A stretch of 7,201 nt of DNA from DASUFH01 sp036274645 (GTDB lineage Bacteria; Acidobacteriota; Terriglobia; 20CM-2-55-15): assembly GCA_036274645.1 (NCBI GenBank), contig DASUFH010000498.1:1-7201 (forward strand). The letters are read 5' to 3'. Under the pieces are notes generated by a model. The model worked only from the letters and a program-made list of their open reading frames with translations. It was not told the origin of the DNA and made no database searches. Below, in pieces: positions 6,555 to 7,201 of this stretch. The position numbers were made by a program, and so were the translations under genes. Within the stretch, counting starts at the first letter, position 1; each line of letters begins with the position of its first letter.

Positions 6555-7052
6555 ATGAACCGCCTGATTGGCAGCGCTCTGTTTCGCGCCGAGAGTTACG
6601 AAGACGTTGAGGCGGACCGTGGCGCAACCGGCCAGGCCATCGCCATCGTCATCCTTTCCAGTGTCGGAGCAGCCGTCGGTACAGGTGTCGGAAGCCTGGA
6701 AGGACTCGTTGGACTGCTCGCGTTCGCCATCGGCAGCTGGATCATCTGGGTCCTGCTGACGCTATTCATCGGCACACGTCTCCTGCCCGAACCGCAAACC
6801 CGATCGGACTTCGGCGAGTTGTTGCGAACGACGGGGTTTTCGTCCGCGCCAGGAATCCTTCGTATCCTTGGAATCGTTCCTGTTATCGGACCGGCCGCCT
6901 TCTTCATCGTGACGTTATGGATGCTATGCACATTCGTGATTGCCGTCCGCCAGGCGCTGGACTACACGAGTATGGTTCGCGCGATTGCGGTGTGCCTGCT
7001 GGGATGGGCGATTCACGGCCTGTTCCTGGCTTATGTTCGTACGGCTTTGTGA
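6555..7052 (+). CDS. Yip1 family multi-pass membrane protein
   Basis: A 165-residue integral membrane protein resembling the bacterial YIP1 domain family. The cytoplasmic-looking start M-N-R-L-I-G-S-A-L-F-R-A-E-S-Y-E-D-V-E-A-D is followed by hydrophobic segments at about 25-45, 48-73, 97-131 (long enough for one bent or two short helices) and 140-161. Family-like conserved features are GTRLLPEPQTR (73-83), the L-L-R-T-T-G-F-S-S-A-P-G block (89-100) and V-R-Q-A-L-D-Y-T-S (131-139) before the last helix. In eukaryotes Yip1 proteins act with Rab GTPases; the role of the bacterial members is not known, and I infer none beyond a membrane location. It looks full length and has a strong ribosome binding site. 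It is separated from the ankyrin gene by 216 bp containing a palindrome, so it is probably its own transcription unit, and it converges with the TonB-type gene. Confidence 0.85.
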   Translation: MNRLIGSALFRAESYEDVEADRGATGQAIAIVILSSVGAAVGTGVGSLEGLVGLLAFAIGSWIIWVLLTLFIGTRLLPEPQTRSDFGELLRTTGFSSAPGILRILGIVPVIGPAAFFIVTLWMLCTFVIAVRQALDYTSMVRAIAVCLLGWAIHGLFLAYVRTAL

Positions 7053-7088
7053 ACCTTGAAATCGGAATGAAAGAACCTACAGGTCACA

Positions 7089-7201
7089 TCAATATCGAAA
7101 CTCGATAGAAACGATGACCTCGTTCTCCTGAGGGACCCCGGCGACTACTTTCGGCTGGAAGCGCCATCTCCGCACTGCATAAAGAGCGGCATTCAGAAGC
7201 G
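7089..7201 (-). CDS. TonB C-terminal-domain protein, 3' end only
   Basis: The last 36 complete codons of a gene entering from the right edge on the minus strand, ending at a TGA (7089-7091). The translation has A-A-L-Y-A-V-R-R-W-R-F-Q-P-K, then G-V-P-Q-E-N-E-V-I-V-S-I-E-F-R-Y. This is the signature end of the TonB C-terminal domain: a helix with A-V-R-x-W-R-F-x-P, a short turn with G-x-P, and the final beta-strand with alternating V-x-V-x-I-x-F. Such proteins couple the proton gradient to outer-membrane transporters, or are stand-alone periplasmic modules; the N-terminal part needed to tell which is outside the window. It lies 36 bp from the end of the convergent Yip1-family gene, with no obvious terminator in between. 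Confidence 0.72.
   Translation of the reverse strand, partial: LLNAALYAVRRWRFQPKVVAGVPQENEVIVSIEFRY

Noticed and set aside
6353..6610. An 85-codon plus-strand open frame in the gap before the Yip1-family gene
   Set aside because: No ribosome binding site, no recognisable sequence, contains the palindrome, and overlaps the strongly supported Yip1-family start in another frame.

Overview
The window looks like a chromosomal segment of a GC-rich, soil-type bacterium, most likely an acidobacterium (Bryobacter/Solibacter-like) or a relative in the Planctomycetes/Verrucomicrobia sphere. This rests on the DUF1592 (planctomycete-type cytochrome c) plus DUF1552 gene pair, a CotH-family remnant, an exported ankyrin-repeat protein and a Yip1-like membrane protein. 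The taxonomic call is inference; there is no rRNA or other marker gene in view.

Layout, left to right. A short GC-rich inverted repeat (2-19) precedes a small YwbE-family gene (61-255, +). Convergent to it is a decayed CotH-family gene (about 1013 to 299, -). It has lost its start codon, and the family's central catalytic region is missing between a recognisable N-terminal part and a recognisable C-terminal part that lie in different frames. Diverging from it is the main block, all on the + strand: a 790-residue exported protein with two CXXCH haem motifs and the DUF1587-DUF1595-DUF1592-DUF1588-DUF1585 series (1070-3442), a Tat-exported DUF1552 protein (3495-4820), and an exported 490-residue ankyrin-repeat protein (4866-6338). 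A second copy of the short repeat, inverted relative to the first, begins at the base after the DUF1552 stop codon. A different palindromic repeat forms the last codons of the ankyrin gene.

A 216-bp intergenic stretch with a perfect 18-bp palindrome follows. Then come a 165-residue Yip1-family multi-pass membrane protein (6555-7052, +) and, convergent to it and running off the right edge, the last 36 codons of a TonB C-terminal-domain protein (7089-7201, -).

The DUF1592 and DUF1552 genes are very likely co-transcribed and both products leave the cytoplasm, one probably through Sec and one through Tat. The ankyrin protein also carries a signal peptide, so all three would act outside the cytoplasm. 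A cell-envelope oxidative module, perhaps on a polymer or carbohydrate substrate, is a reasonable hypothesis, but nothing in the sequence fixes the substrate or the role of the ankyrin protein. The YwbE, Yip1 and TonB genes look unrelated to this block. I see no RNA gene, CRISPR array, integrase or transposase.
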